In this document: piece after piece, positions 1-9,492 of the stretch
How the letters are laid out: every line of letters begins with the position of its first letter
Position numbering within the stretch: the first letter of the stretch is position 1
Assembly (NCBI GenBank): GCA_021648145.1
Contig: JAKITI010000010.1
Coordinates: forward strand, 47,456 to 111,455
Length of the DNA stretch: 64,000 nt
Reading direction: 5' to 3'
Source of the DNA: Gammaproteobacteria bacterium
GTDB lineage: Bacteria > Pseudomonadota > Gammaproteobacteria > JAADGQ01
Program-made: the position numbers and the translations under genes
The notes under the pieces: generated by a model
What the model was told of the DNA's origin: nothing
What the model saw: only the letters and a program-made list of their open reading frames with translations
Databases searched by the model: none

Positions 1-707
1 ATATGCTGCACCTTTTTCTGCATTTTGAAACTTTCAATTTCAACAGTAAGTGAATACGGAATCTCTTGACCCAAACGACGCATCAATTTTTCTCTTACCA
101 GTTCAGCCGCAAGAAAACGCTCACTGCGATCTGTCACCTGATCTTCTGGAAAAAAGGGCTCAGAGAAAGGTAAAAAACTATTGATCTTCTTTTCTAACGC
201 CTCAGTATTTGTGCCTTTGCGGGCAGAAAGTGGGATGACATCAGCAAAATCCATTTTTCCAGAAACTTCTTGGATAAATGGAAGCAGCGCCTCTTTATTT
301 TTCAGTTTATCAACTTTATTAATCACTAAAATAACAGGGACTTTACTATCGCAAAGCATTTTCAGAACATACTCATCGGCTGCAAGCCAGCCAAAACACT
401 CCACAATAAATACAATCACATCAACATCAGTGATGACAGCACTTGCTGATTTATTCATATAGCGATTCATCGCTCGCCCTGAGCCTTGATGCAAGCCGGG
501 CGTATCAACATAAACCGTTTGATTTTCTGCTGTCGTTTTTACTCCAAGAATCGTGTGCCTTGTTGTTTGAGGTTTGCTTGAGGTAATACTGATTTTTTGA
601 CTTAATATATGGTTGAGCAATGTTGATTTACCCACATTTGGGCGCCCTATAATCGCAACATAACCACAACGAAAGTTCTCGGTATCGGAGCTCTCTTTAT
701 TGACCAC
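1..707 (-). CDS. era: GTPase Era, C-terminus cut off by window edge
   Basis: Era is an essential GTPase that binds 16S rRNA and acts in 30S subunit maturation. The visible part (about 235 codons of a usual 300) shows the G1 motif GRPNVGKS at residues 21-28, G3 DTPG at 68-71, the G4 motif NKVD and a G5-type SARKG, followed by the beginning of the KH-domain region. The reading frame opens with GTG at 707, overlapping the end of rnc by a few bases, which is the usual rnc-era coupling. The short N-terminal extension before CGYVAIIG is normal for the family. The KH RNA-binding domain and the stop lie outside the window. Confidence 0.93.
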   Translation of the reverse strand, partial: MVNKESSDTENFRCGYVAIIGRPNVGKSTLLNHILSQKISITSSKPQTTRHTILGVKTTAENQTVYVDTPGLHQGSGRAMNRYMNKSASAVITDVDVIVFIVECFGWLAADEYVLKMLCDSKVPVILVINKVDKLKNKEALLPFIQEVSGKMDFADVIPLSARKGTNTEALEKKINSFLPFSEPFFPEDQVTDRSERFLAAELVREKLMRRLGQEIPYSLTVEIESFKMQKKVQH

Positions 708-1395
708 TTTCAATCGTTTCCAGTATTTTTTGAGCAGCATCCTGCTCAGCTTTACGACGACTGAAGCCAGCCCCTTGCATATTCAAATCAAGCCCACTCA
801 CATAGCAGTCAACACGAAACAGATGGTCATGTGCTTGACCATCCACAGAAACGACGGTATATCGCGGAAGCTCCAATTTTTTTGACTGTAAATACTCTTG
901 TAAACGAGTTTTGGGATCCTTGAGATTAACGTCTGGTGAAATAGACTCAAGCCGACTTTTATACAGTTTTATGATCCACTGATAACAGTCTTCATACCCC
1001 CCATCAAGATAAATAGCCCCCATCACCCCTTCCAGTGCACCCGCCAAAATAGAGTTTCGACGATAACCTCCACTTTTTAACTCACCCGAGCCAAGAAGAA
1101 GATGATCACCTAATTGCAAATCTCGAGCTAATTCAGCTAAAGTTTCACCTTTCACCAAACTGGAACGCAAACGACTTAACACCCCTTCAGATGCTGTTGG
1201 AAAGCGATTATAAAGCTCAGCTGCAATCGCATACCCCAATACTGCATCACCCAAGAATTCAAGGCGTTCATTATTTCGGCTCCCCATACTTCTGTGAGTT
1301 AATGCACACGTCAACAACTCAGGGTCACTAAACTGATATTCCAGCTTCCTGAGCAACCTGTCACGTTGTTCAGTCCGCACCAGAGATCTCAACAT
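697..1395 (-). CDS. rnc: Ribonuclease III
   Basis: Double-strand-specific endoribonuclease that processes rRNA precursors and structured mRNAs. The catalytic domain carries the signature NERLEFLGDAVLG at residues 42-54, with the metal-binding acidic residues. A double-stranded-RNA-binding domain occupies about residues 160-228 and ends in the typical SRRKAEQDAAQKIL helix. At 232 residues it is of normal size. The ATG at 1395 lies inside the 3' end of the DUF4845 gene, so the two are translationally overlapped. era follows with another overlap, giving a compact lepA-lepB-DUF4845-rnc-era operon. Confidence 0.97.
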   Translation of the reverse strand: MLRSLVRTEQRDRLLRKLEYQFSDPELLTCALTHRSMGSRNNERLEFLGDAVLGYAIAAELYNRFPTASEGVLSRLRSSLVKGETLAELARDLQLGDHLLLGSGELKSGGYRRNSILAGALEGVMGAIYLDGGYEDCYQWIIKLYKSRLESISPDVNLKDPKTRLQEYLQSKKLELPRYTVVSVDGQAHDHLFRVDCYVSGLDLNMQGAGFSRRKAEQDAAQKILETIESGQ

Positions 1396-1756
1396 TTTTA
1401 TTAAAACTGGCTATTAAATCAAAATTGGCAATCATAGGAACTCGCGCCTCATAATCTACAGAAATAGTAATCAAGCCCTTTTTCTTGGTGATCGTAATAT
1501 GTTCATCATTAACACGTTCAACATCATTAATATCTCGCATTCGGCGGAGTAAATTTTTCTTGATCTCCTTGAGAGACTTTTTTGATGTTTCCGGTTCCTC
1601 AGCAATACCTTCCAGTGATGAAACAACCTGAAAGTATTCCAGATACAACGGCACAACTCGTAAAGCAATTAGCACCACACAACCAATAAAAAACAATGTA
1701 AACAACAAACTGGTCAATCCTTCGCCCGTTTGCCTGCTTTTAAATTTATTTATCAT
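1370..1756 (-). CDS. DUF4845 single-span membrane protein
   Basis: A 128-residue protein of the DUF4845 family, almost always found between lepB and rnc in gammaproteobacteria. Residues 15-35 form one hydrophobic helix (LLFTLFFIGCVVLIALRVVP). The rest is a periplasmic domain rich in charged residues. Function is unknown; the constant position next to signal peptidase I suggests an envelope role, which is inference. It starts six bases after lepB ends and overlaps rnc by 26 bases. Confidence 0.85.
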   Translation of the reverse strand: MINKFKSRQTGEGLTSLLFTLFFIGCVVLIALRVVPLYLEYFQVVSSLEGIAEEPETSKKSLKEIKKNLLRRMRDINDVERVNDEHITITKKKGLITISVDYEARVPMIANFDLIASFNKNVEISGAD

Positions 1757-1762
1757 TCCCTT

Positions 1763-2599
1763 TTACTCAATACTTTTTCCCATACGATCAAAAACGACGC
1801 CATCACCCGTTGAATTCCAACTCATCCAGATCATGAACGCCTTCCCTACTAAATTTTCTTCTGGTACAAACCCCCAGACACGACTGTCATTACTATTATC
1901 CCGATTATCCCCCATTGCAAAATAGTGACCTTCAGGCACTCGAACCTCACCTTGAGACAATGAAGGCGCACTAGATCGAACCAAAATATCATGCTCCATA
2001 TCACCTAATTGTTCGACATACTGATCAGCACCCAACATAGAAGCTCCCGCACCTGTTCCTATAAAAGCCCCCAGACTTTTTTGTTTCATGGGTTTTCCGT
2101 TGACATAGAGTGTTTTCCCATAATAACCAATCAGATCGCCCGGCAACCCTACGACACGTTTGATGTAATCAATCGAAGGGTCGTCAGGGTAACGAAAAAC
2201 AAAGACATCCCCACGCTCTGGAGAGCCCACATCAATCACTTTATTGTTAAATAAGGGTAAACGAATACCATAAGAAAATTTATTAACTAAAATAAAATCC
2301 CCAGAGTAGAGTGTTGGCATCATTGAACCCGATGGAATTCTAAAAGGCTCAACGAGAAAAGAACGGAGTATCAGTACAATCAGAATCACAGGGAAAAAAG
2401 TACGGGCATACTCTACGAGAAGAGGCTCTTTAGGGGCACTTTTAATAGCTGAAGAAGCAGAAGTCTCATTCTGAACTCTATCTACTGTCATGTCGACGGC
2501 ACCCCGCCGACGGGGTGCCCATAGCAGAGCATCAAGTGCCCAAATAGCGCCTGATACCACTAATAAAATCAGCATAAATGCCTGAAAATCAAAACTCAT
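1763..2599 (-). CDS. lepB: Signal peptidase I
   Basis: Inner-membrane serine/lysine peptidase that removes signal peptides from exported preproteins. Two N-terminal hydrophobic segments (about residues 7-27 and 68-83) anchor it. The nucleophile is Ser92 in PSGSMMPTL and the general base is Lys147 in DYIKRVVGLPGD. The conserved box MGDNRDNSNDSRVWG lies near the C-terminus. At 278 residues it is close to the E. coli type. The ATG directly abuts the lepA stop, so lepA and lepB are co-transcribed. Confidence 0.97.
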   Translation of the reverse strand: MSFDFQAFMLILLVVSGAIWALDALLWAPRRRGAVDMTVDRVQNETSASSAIKSAPKEPLLVEYARTFFPVILIVLILRSFLVEPFRIPSGSMMPTLYSGDFILVNKFSYGIRLPLFNNKVIDVGSPERGDVFVFRYPDDPSIDYIKRVVGLPGDLIGYYGKTLYVNGKPMKQKSLGAFIGTGAGASMLGADQYVEQLGDMEHDILVRSSAPSLSQGEVRVPEGHYFAMGDNRDNSNDSRVWGFVPEENLVGKAFMIWMSWNSTGDGVVFDRMGKSIE

Positions 2600-4393
2600 C
2601 TATCTCTTTCCTGTGTTCAATACTGCAAGAAAAGCCTCTTGCGGAATCTCAACCGACCCCACCTGCTTCATCCGTTTTTTACCCGCCTTCTGTTTTTCCA
2701 GTAACTTACGTTTGCGCGAAGCATCCCCACCATAACACTTTGCTGTCACATTTTTACGCAATGCTTTGATTGTCTGGCGTGCGATAATATGCCCACCAAT
2801 AGCAGCCTGTATCGCAACATCATACATTTGGCGAGGAATTAACTCTTTCAATTTTTCAGCGATTTCACGGCCTCTGGATTGTGCCAGCTCATGATGAGTA
2901 ATGATCGCCAGCGCATCAACACGCTCACCATTAACCATAATATCAACCTTGGTCAGCTTTTCAGCTTGAAATCGTACAAAATTATAATCCAGCGAGGCAT
3001 AACCACGACTGACTGATTTGAGACGATCAAAGAAATCCAACACCACTTCACTCATGGGCAACTCATAAATCACTTCAACCTGATTGCCATGATAAGAGAT
3101 CTTTTTTTGTACACCGCGCTTCTCTTCACTCAGCATGATCACAGCCCCCAAATGTTCTTGAGGAACCAGGATATTAGCCTGAATAATAGGCTCTCGTATC
3201 TCTTCAATAGAGCCTGGCTCTGGTAAATCTGCAGGGTTATCGACATAAAATGTTTCACCCGCACGATTGATCACTTCATAAACAACTGTAGGAGCCGTCG
3301 TAATCAGATCAAGATTGTATTCACGCTCCAAGCGCTCTTGCACAATCTCCATGTGCAGCATGCCCAAAAAACCACAACGAAAACCAAAGCCGAGTGCCTG
3401 TGAAGTTTCTGGCTCGAAAAAGAGTGCCGCATCATTTAACTTGAGCTTTGCTAACGCTTCACGCAGATCTTTATATTGATCCGAACTCACAGGGAAAAGA
3501 CCCGCATACACTTGTGGCTTAGCATGCTTAAAACCTGACAATGCCTCTTCAGCAGGCTCCCTTGCCGATGTAATCGTATCTCCAACAGGAGCACCATCAA
3601 TATCTTTGATACCCGCAATAACAAAACCTACTTCGCCTGTACTTAATACTGCATGATCTACCGGTTTCGGAGTAAATTTACCTACATTATCAACCTGATG
3701 AGACTGGCCTATTGACATCATCTGAATCTTTTCTTTAACCTTCAGTTGACCCTGCATAACACGCACCAAAGAGACTACGCCCAGATAGTTATCAAACCAG
3801 GAGTCAATAATGAGTGCTTTTAAAGGCCCGCCAGAGTCACCTTGCGGTGCAGGAACGCCTGCAACAATGGCTTCCAACACATCTTGAACGCCCACACCGG
3901 TTTTAGCGCTCACATTAACCGCGCCTTCACCTTCAACGCCGATAATATCTTCAATCTCCTGAATCACCCGATCAGGCTCAGCCGTTGGTAAATCAATCTT
4001 ATTTAAAACAGGAATCACTTCGAGACCTTGTTCCAGTGCGGTATAACAGTTTGCAACAGTTTGTGCTTCAACGCCTTGAGCAGCATCCACGACTAATAGC
4101 GCACCTTCACAAGCGGCTAATGAACGTGAAACTTCATAAGAAAAGTCAACATGTCCTGGCGTATCAATAAAGTTCAGATGATAAATTTCACCACTTTCAG
4201 ATTTATAGTCCAGAGAGACGCATTGTGCTTTGATAGTAATGCCTCGTTCACGCTCCAAATCCATCGAGTCAAGCACTTGTGCAGACATCTCTCGATCACT
4301 TAAACCACCACACAATTGAATAAAACGATCAGCTAAAGTGGATTTTCCATGGTCAATATGGGCAATAATAGAAAAGTTTCGAATATTATTCAT
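2600..4393 (-). CDS. lepA: Elongation factor 4 (LepA)
   Basis: Ribosome-associated GTPase (EF4), linked to back-translocation and to 30S biogenesis. The G1 motif AHIDHGKS is at residues 11-18, with DTPGHVDF and NKIDLP further on. The EF4-specific C-terminal domain is present, including the [10 protein letters not shown] tail. Length 597 is typical. It is first of the lepA-lepB-DUF4845-rnc-era run and is separated from mucD by a strong terminator hairpin. Confidence 0.98.
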   Translation of the reverse strand: MNNIRNFSIIAHIDHGKSTLADRFIQLCGGLSDREMSAQVLDSMDLERERGITIKAQCVSLDYKSESGEIYHLNFIDTPGHVDFSYEVSRSLAACEGALLVVDAAQGVEAQTVANCYTALEQGLEVIPVLNKIDLPTAEPDRVIQEIEDIIGVEGEGAVNVSAKTGVGVQDVLEAIVAGVPAPQGDSGGPLKALIIDSWFDNYLGVVSLVRVMQGQLKVKEKIQMMSIGQSHQVDNVGKFTPKPVDHAVLSTGEVGFVIAGIKDIDGAPVGDTITSAREPAEEALSGFKHAKPQVYAGLFPVSSDQYKDLREALAKLKLNDAALFFEPETSQALGFGFRCGFLGMLHMEIVQERLEREYNLDLITTAPTVVYEVINRAGETFYVDNPADLPEPGSIEEIREPIIQANILVPQEHLGAVIMLSEEKRGVQKKISYHGNQVEVIYELPMSEVVLDFFDRLKSVSRGYASLDYNFVRFQAEKLTKVDIMVNGERVDALAIITHHELAQSRGREIAEKLKELIPRQMYDVAIQAAIGGHIIARQTIKALRKNVTAKCYGGDASRKRKLLEKQKAGKKRMKQVGSVEIPQEAFLAVLNTGKR

Positions 4394-4460
4394 TAAGTGA
4401 AATAATTCAGTATAGAGTTAATAATTTACAATTATGCAGAGTTTAACTGATTCATAAAGC

Positions 4461-4489
4461 AAAAGCGCCCTGCATTAACAGGGCGCTTT
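4461..4489 (-). terminator. Rho-independent terminator after mucD
   Basis: The arms AAGCGCCCTG and CAGGGCGCTT form an 11-pair G+C-rich stem around a six-base loop. On the minus strand a T-rich tract follows. It sits just after the mucD stop and before lepA, so it closes the rpoE-rseA-rseC-mucD unit. Confidence 0.8.
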
Positions 4490-4513
4490 GAAAAACCATA
4501 ATATTTTATAGCT

Positions 4514-5965
4514 TTATTCTTTCTCAGGAATTTTCAGTGCTAAAAAGTGAGGTCCAGAACCACGTTGCACCAACAAGGGGACAGACTTTCCTGCCGGAAG
4601 CCCATCAACTAATTTTTTGAACTGTGCAACACTCTCAATAGCAATATTATTAACTCTTAAAATAATATCACCTTGACGCAGACCACTTTCAGCGGCGATA
4701 CCCTCTTTTACAGTTTCAACAAAAATACCTTGCTGCCCCTCTTCAAGCCGTTTTTTCTCCTCGGCTTCCAATACACGAACTACCAACCCCAGGCTTTTCA
4801 CATTCGAAGTAGAGTTTGATACACCACCTGCGGCCAACTCTTCATCTGTAGGCAGTTCACCAATAACGACTTTCAAAGTACGCTTTTTACCATTGCGGAT
4901 AATTTCAACCGGCACACCTGTGTCCATTCGAGTGCGACCAACTATAGGTGGCAAAGAAGAAGAGTCACCCACCTCATGCCCATTAAATTTCACGATAATA
5001 TCGCCCACCTTAAACCCTGCTTTTTCAGAAGGACTATCCGGTAATACACGCGCAACTAATGCACCCATTGGCTTTTTCATATTAAAAGATTCAGCTAAAT
5101 CACGAGTCACATCCTGAATCAAAACACCTAACCAACCACGACTCACTTCACCTGTTTCTTTTAATTGATCAACAATATCCATCGCCATATCAATAGGGAT
5201 CGCAAACGAAAGCCCCATAAAGCCACCAGTACGACTATAAATTTGTGAATTAATGCCCACAACCTCACCATCGAGATTAATTAATGGCCCCCCTGAGTTT
5301 CCTGGGTTAATCGCAACATCTGTTTGAATAAAAGGCACATAGTTTTCACTCGGTAAACTACGACCTTTAGCACTGACAATTCCTGCCGTAACCGAATAGT
5401 CAAACCCAAAAGGAGAGCCGATCGCTAAAACCCACTCACCGACTTTCAAACTGGATGACGAGCCAACTTTGATCACAGGAAGCTCTATATCACTCTCTAT
5501 TTTTAGCAGAGCCATATCACTCTGCTTATCGGTACCAATCAGTTCAGCAATAAATTCCCGGCGATCATTGAGACGCACAACAATCTCTTCAGCATTAGTC
5601 ACAACATGATTATTAGTCAATATATAACCATCTTTAGAGATAATAAACCCTGACCCGAGTGATTTTGCACCAGGATTTTCATAACCAAAACCTGGCGCAC
5701 CTCTTTCATCAAAAAACCGCCGCAAAAGTTCATCGAACGGTGTTCCTTCGGGAATTTGAGGAAAGTGGTGACGCAACTCTGATGACTGCTTTACTTTTTT
5801 TTGCACCGTGCTGATATTTACCACAGCAGGACTGAGATCTTCAGCCAGCTCAGTAAAATCAGGCAAGCTACCCCCGACAGCTGTTGCTGCCACTGCACTT
5901 AACACCAATACGGCCACTGCAAACCGGACAATAAAAAAAGACTTCCACAAAACAGGTGAATTCAT
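4514..5965 (-). CDS. mucD: Periplasmic Do-type serine protease (MucD/DegP family)
   Basis: Periplasmic protease/chaperone for misfolded envelope proteins. An N-terminal hydrophobic signal segment (about residues 10-30) precedes a trypsin-like domain with His120 (TNNHVV), Asp150 (SDMALLKI) and Ser224 (GNSGGPL). Two PDZ domains cover about 265-355 and 385-475. I chose the ATG at 5965 because GAGG lies six bases upstream; an upstream in-frame TTG at 5977 is less likely. It is last in the rpoE-rseA-rseC-mucD unit, like algU-mucABCD in Pseudomonas, so sigma-E control is likely (inference). Confidence 0.93.
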   Translation of the reverse strand: MNSPVLWKSFFIVRFAVAVLVLSAVAATAVGGSLPDFTELAEDLSPAVVNISTVQKKVKQSSELRHHFPQIPEGTPFDELLRRFFDERGAPGFGYENPGAKSLGSGFIISKDGYILTNNHVVTNAEEIVVRLNDRREFIAELIGTDKQSDMALLKIESDIELPVIKVGSSSSLKVGEWVLAIGSPFGFDYSVTAGIVSAKGRSLPSENYVPFIQTDVAINPGNSGGPLINLDGEVVGINSQIYSRTGGFMGLSFAIPIDMAMDIVDQLKETGEVSRGWLGVLIQDVTRDLAESFNMKKPMGALVARVLPDSPSEKAGFKVGDIIVKFNGHEVGDSSSLPPIVGRTRMDTGVPVEIIRNGKKRTLKVVIGELPTDEELAAGGVSNSTSNVKSLGLVVRVLEAEEKKRLEEGQQGIFVETVKEGIAAESGLRQGDIILRVNNIAIESVAQFKKLVDGLPAGKSVPLLVQRGSGPHFLALKIPEKE

Positions 5966-5991
5966 ACGATACCTCAAATAAAATTAAATCT

Positions 5992-6459
5992 TTAAGTGGC
6001 CAACCGTACCAGTAACGGTTGATAATGCGGATCTTTCGCTATTTTTTGTGAGTAATTTTTTAACCAAAAAAATCCAGTAAACAGCCCTGAAAAAGCAAAC
6101 ACAACAGAGATACCATTACGGTATTCCATAAAAAAATTTTGCCCCAAAAGGTCACCGAAAAAAGCAGCGAGTAACATCAGTAACAGAGGAATGGCATAAA
6201 CAGCGAATGAACCTGCCATCAAAGCCTTTTGATCAACACTCACCACCACTTCATCACCCACATTTGCAGCAATTACATTGATGGTTTTGACCGAAACAGA
6301 TTTCGAACTCATCATTTTCGCCAAAGTCGCCGTGCCACATTCACTTTTTGCTGCACATCCATTACAGCCTGGCTTACGAGCAATCTCTACCCAAGCATAG
6401 TCTCCTTCAACTTGAGTAACCCACCCTCGTTCTTCTAGTCGTTCACTACAGTCATCCAT
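5992..6459 (-). CDS. rseC: SoxR-reducing/sigma-E regulatory protein RseC (MucC)
   Basis: Inner-membrane RseC/MucC family protein, known as a modulator of sigma-E activity and, in E. coli, part of the SoxR reduction system. The N-terminal domain carries cysteines 32, 35 and 41 in GCNGCAAKSECG, a probable metal or iron-sulfur site. Two transmembrane helices follow at about 81-101 and 106-125. Its 155 residues match the family. It lies directly between rseA and mucD. Confidence 0.9.
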   Translation of the reverse strand: MDDCSERLEERGWVTQVEGDYAWVEIARKPGCNGCAAKSECGTATLAKMMSSKSVSVKTINVIAANVGDEVVVSVDQKALMAGSFAVYAIPLLLMLLAAFFGDLLGQNFFMEYRNGISVVFAFSGLFTGFFWLKNYSQKIAKDPHYQPLLVRLAT

Positions 6460-6491
6460 GTTAATAAAGTTCCTGAATTAAAACGTGTCAG

Positions 6492-7061
6492 TTAATTTTT
6501 TTCAAAATCAACCAGATTAATTGAAGGTGACTCTCTAGGCACCACGTAAATATCACTGCCATAGCCATTGGCAGGATATTTAAAACTGTAATCTAATTCA
6601 GATTGCCCAACGATCCAGTCGGGGTTACCTTGTTCAAATGTTTCATGTGTTGCTTTTGGGGTCACATCTGGAGCAACAGTTGCGACTTGTGGCGATAAAA
6701 CATCCATACTGCCTGGTGTATTGAAACTCCCCCACTGGAAGCCAATGACCGTCACCGCAGCCACAGATGCGGCCAAAGCCAGCCCTGCAACAGGTTTAAC
6801 AAAAGAAGGGTACACAACGACAGAAGAAGTTGGAGTCAATGCCGGTTCAGACTCTAACGCTTTAAAAATATTTGAAGTCAGTGCTTGACCGCTCTTTTCT
6901 GGAAGATTATTTCGTATTGCATCACCAATCAAATGATAACACCCCCAGTGATACCGAAGTGTTTCGTCATCCTTTAAGTCACACAGTAACCGAGCTGTTT
7001 TCTGATGGTCTAATTCACCATCCATTAACATTGAAATTTTAATCGCAGTCTGTTCCGTCAT
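6492..7061 (-). CDS. rseA: Anti-sigma-E factor RseA (MucA)
   Basis: Membrane-bound anti-sigma factor that holds RpoE inactive until proteolysis. The N-terminal cytoplasmic domain (about residues 5-55, beginning ISMLMDGEL) is the sigma-binding RseA_N domain. One transmembrane helix is at about 91-108. The periplasmic tail is about 80 residues. It starts about 30 bases after rpoE. The usual partner RseB/MucB, which shields RseA from DegS, is not encoded next to it. Confidence 0.9.
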   Translation of the reverse strand: MTEQTAIKISMLMDGELDHQKTARLLCDLKDDETLRYHWGCYHLIGDAIRNNLPEKSGQALTSNIFKALESEPALTPTSSVVVYPSFVKPVAGLALAASVAAVTVIGFQWGSFNTPGSMDVLSPQVATVAPDVTPKATHETFEQGNPDWIVGQSELDYSFKYPANGYGSDIYVVPRESPSINLVDFEKN

Positions 7062-7091
7062 AACAACACCTTTAACATGTTAGTTCATCTC

Positions 7092-7685
7092 TTAAAGTAA
7101 AGGTTCAAGCCTTTTTTGAATTGCATCTCGTGCTCTGAAAATTCGGGAACGCACCGTTCCAACAGGGCAATCCATTGATTGAGCAATCTCTTCATAACTA
7201 AGCCCTTCTAACTCTCTTAATGTAATCGCAGTGCGTAAATCACTGGGTAACTGATCAATTGCATTGAATACAGTCTTCTCAATTTCATCTTTAAATAACA
7301 AGCGCTCTGGCGTTGCAAACTCTTTAAGTGCAGATGCTGATTCAAATTGCTCCGCATCTTCAGCATCAATATCAACACTCGGTGGCCGCCTACTCCGTGA
7401 TATCAGATAATTTTTAGCCGTATTAACCGAAATTCGATAGAGCCACGTATAAAAAGCACTATCACCACGAAATCCAGGCAGTGCCCGGTAGGCTTTAATA
7501 AATGCTTCTTGTGTAACATCCTGAACCTCATCACTATCACGAATATAACGAGAAACTAACTTGGCGACTTTATGCTGGTATTTTAAAACCAAAATATCAA
7601 AAGCTTTTTTATCGCCATTTTGAACCCGTGTTACGAGCTCTTTATCTACACTATATTCGCCCGTCCGGACTATCCCCTTTTGCAA
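7092..7685 (-). CDS. rpoE: RNA polymerase sigma-E factor (RpoE/AlgU)
   Basis: Extracytoplasmic-function sigma factor for envelope stress. Region 2 (about residues 25-90, with the DVTQEAFIKAYRAL helix) and region 4 (about 130-185, LRELEGLSYEEIAQSM) are intact. The only start that fits is TTG at 7685: no in-frame ATG or GTG occurs before the conserved ELVTRVQNGDKKAFD stretch, and AGGAAG lies seven bases upstream of it. A sigma-E-like promoter lies just upstream, so autoregulation is likely. Confidence 0.95.
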   Translation of the reverse strand: MQKGIVRTGEYSVDKELVTRVQNGDKKAFDILVLKYQHKVAKLVSRYIRDSDEVQDVTQEAFIKAYRALPGFRGDSAFYTWLYRISVNTAKNYLISRSRRPPSVDIDAEDAEQFESASALKEFATPERLLFKDEIEKTVFNAIDQLPSDLRTAITLRELEGLSYEEIAQSMDCPVGTVRSRIFRARDAIQKRLEPLL

Positions 7686-7710
7686 AATATTACTTCCTGC
7701 CGTTTCATAT

Positions 7711-7738
7711 GATAGAGCGAACCATTCAAAAAAAGTTC
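7711..7738 (-). promoter_or_regulatory. Sigma-E-type promoter of rpoE
   Basis: Read on the minus strand, GAACTT is followed after 16 bases by TCTATC. The sigma-E consensus is GGAACTT, 15-16 bases, TCTGA. The start would fall about 20 bases before the rpoE TTG codon. The match is clear in the -35 and partial in the -10. Confidence 0.6.
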
Positions 7739-7851
7739 ACATAAAATGTGTGTCATTAATAATTTTTTATTCCTGAGGTGGAGCACTCACTCAGTAAGCG
7801 CTATTATCGACATTTTAAAAATGAAGATAACTCGCAACCAGTGGCTCAATT

Positions 7852-9492
7852 GTGAACAATAACGACAACAATTACCAATATGATGTCATCGTCATTGGCA
7901 GTGGCGCTGCCGGTTTAACACTGGCGCTCACTCTAGCCCCCAAGGCACGCGTTGCCCTGATCGCAAAAAAAGCTCTGACAAATACGGCAACGCTCCGCGC
8001 TCAAGGGGGCATTGCTGCTGTTTTGAATCATGATGATTCACCCGAACTTCATGCACAGGATACGATAGATGCTGGAGTGAGCCTATGCGATGAAGAGATT
8101 GTGCGCTTTGCAGTAGAACAAGGCCCACCCAGCATTCAATGGCTCATTGACCAGGGAGTCGCCTTTACACGCGACAGTCCAAACAATAGCCGCTACCACC
8201 TAACGCGCGAAGGTGGGCACAGTCGTCGCCGCGTCATTCACTCAGCTGATGCAACAGGTCGCGCGCTCGAGACAACACTCGCACAGTTGGCTAGCGACGA
8301 ATCCAATATCGATATTTTTGAAGACCATATTGCCATTGATTTAATTACTGGCAACAAGCTTGGCATAAAAGAAAACCGATGCTTAGGCGTTTACGTACTC
8401 AACACCAAAAACAGTCAAGTGCTTACTTTTAGCGCCAAGTCTACGGCTTTGGCTACTGGAGGAGCAGGCAAGGTTTACCTTTACACCAGTAATCCCGACA
8501 TCGCGACAGGTGATGGCATCGCAATGGCATGGCGCGCGGGCTGCCGGATTGCAAATATGGAATTCATCCAGTTCCACCCGACCTGCCTGTTTCACCCTGA
8601 TGCCAAATCTTTTTTAATTACTGAAGCGATACGTGGTGAAGGCGGCAAACTACTCTTGCCTGATCGCACACCCTTTATGCACAAGTTCGATTCGCGCGGC
8701 GAACTAGCTCCTCGTGATATTGTGGCGCGTGCGATTGACCATGAAATGAAGCGTTTAGGTTCTGATTTTGTCTATCTTGATATCAGCCATAAATCGGCTG
8801 ACTTTATCCTTCAACATTTCCCGACTGTTCACGCTCGCTGCCTAAAGTTTGGTTTTGACATCACATCAGAGCCCATACCTGTTGTTCCTGCTGCCCATTA
8901 TATCTGCGGTGGAATTATGACTGATTTATCTGGCCGCGCTGATATCGAAGGGCTTTATGCCATTGGTGAAACTGCATTTACAGGCATGCACGGAGCTAAT
9001 CGCATGGCAAGCAACTCACTACTGGAGTGTATTGTATTCGCACGTACTGCCAGTGAAGATATCCTGGAAAAACTTGAGATTTCATCTTCCCCCACACAAC
9101 TCCCCGCATGGGATGAAAGCCAGATTTGTGACTCCGATGAACAGGTCGTGATCGCTCATGACTGGCATGAACTCAGACGTTTTATGTGGAACTACGTCGG
9201 TATAGAGCGCAGCAATAAACGCCTGCAACGCGCCAGAAATCGTATTGAACTGCTGCAAAAAGAGATTGATGAGTATTACAGCCGTTTTCGTATCAGCTCC
9301 AACTTGATTGAACTTAGAAATTTAGCTCTGGTTGCTGAACTTATTATTCGTTCGGCAAGTCAGCGCAAAGAGAGTCGTGGACTTCATTTTAACATTAACT
9401 ATCCGACACTCGATAACACCCAGCCACCCAGCAATACTGTATTGTGCCCAAAAAACTATTTGAAAGCACCAAAATGGAGAGCCGAACCATGA
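7852..9492 (+). CDS. nadB: L-aspartate oxidase
   Basis: Flavoenzyme that oxidises L-aspartate to iminoaspartate, the first step of de novo NAD synthesis. The FAD-binding GSGAAGLT is at residues 17-24. The motif [11 protein letters not shown], the active-site stretch [15 protein letters not shown] and the C-terminal helical domain are all present. At 546 residues it is normal length. Start is GTG at 7852. It is divergent from rpoE, a common gammaproteobacterial arrangement, and its stop overlaps the acs start (ATGA). Confidence 0.95.
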   Translation: MNNNDNNYQYDVIVIGSGAAGLTLALTLAPKARVALIAKKALTNTATLRAQGGIAAVLNHDDSPELHAQDTIDAGVSLCDEEIVRFAVEQGPPSIQWLIDQGVAFTRDSPNNSRYHLTREGGHSRRRVIHSADATGRALETTLAQLASDESNIDIFEDHIAIDLITGNKLGIKENRCLGVYVLNTKNSQVLTFSAKSTALATGGAGKVYLYTSNPDIATGDGIAMAWRAGCRIANMEFIQFHPTCLFHPDAKSFLITEAIRGEGGKLLLPDRTPFMHKFDSRGELAPRDIVARAIDHEMKRLGSDFVYLDISHKSADFILQHFPTVHARCLKFGFDITSEPIPVVPAAHYICGGIMTDLSGRADIEGLYAIGETAFTGMHGANRMASNSLLECIVFARTASEDILEKLEISSSPTQLPAWDESQICDSDEQVVIAHDWHELRRFMWNYVGIERSNKRLQRARNRIELLQKEIDEYYSRFRISSNLIELRNLALVAELIIRSASQRKESRGLHFNINYPTLDNTQPPSNTVLCPKNYLKAPKWRAEP

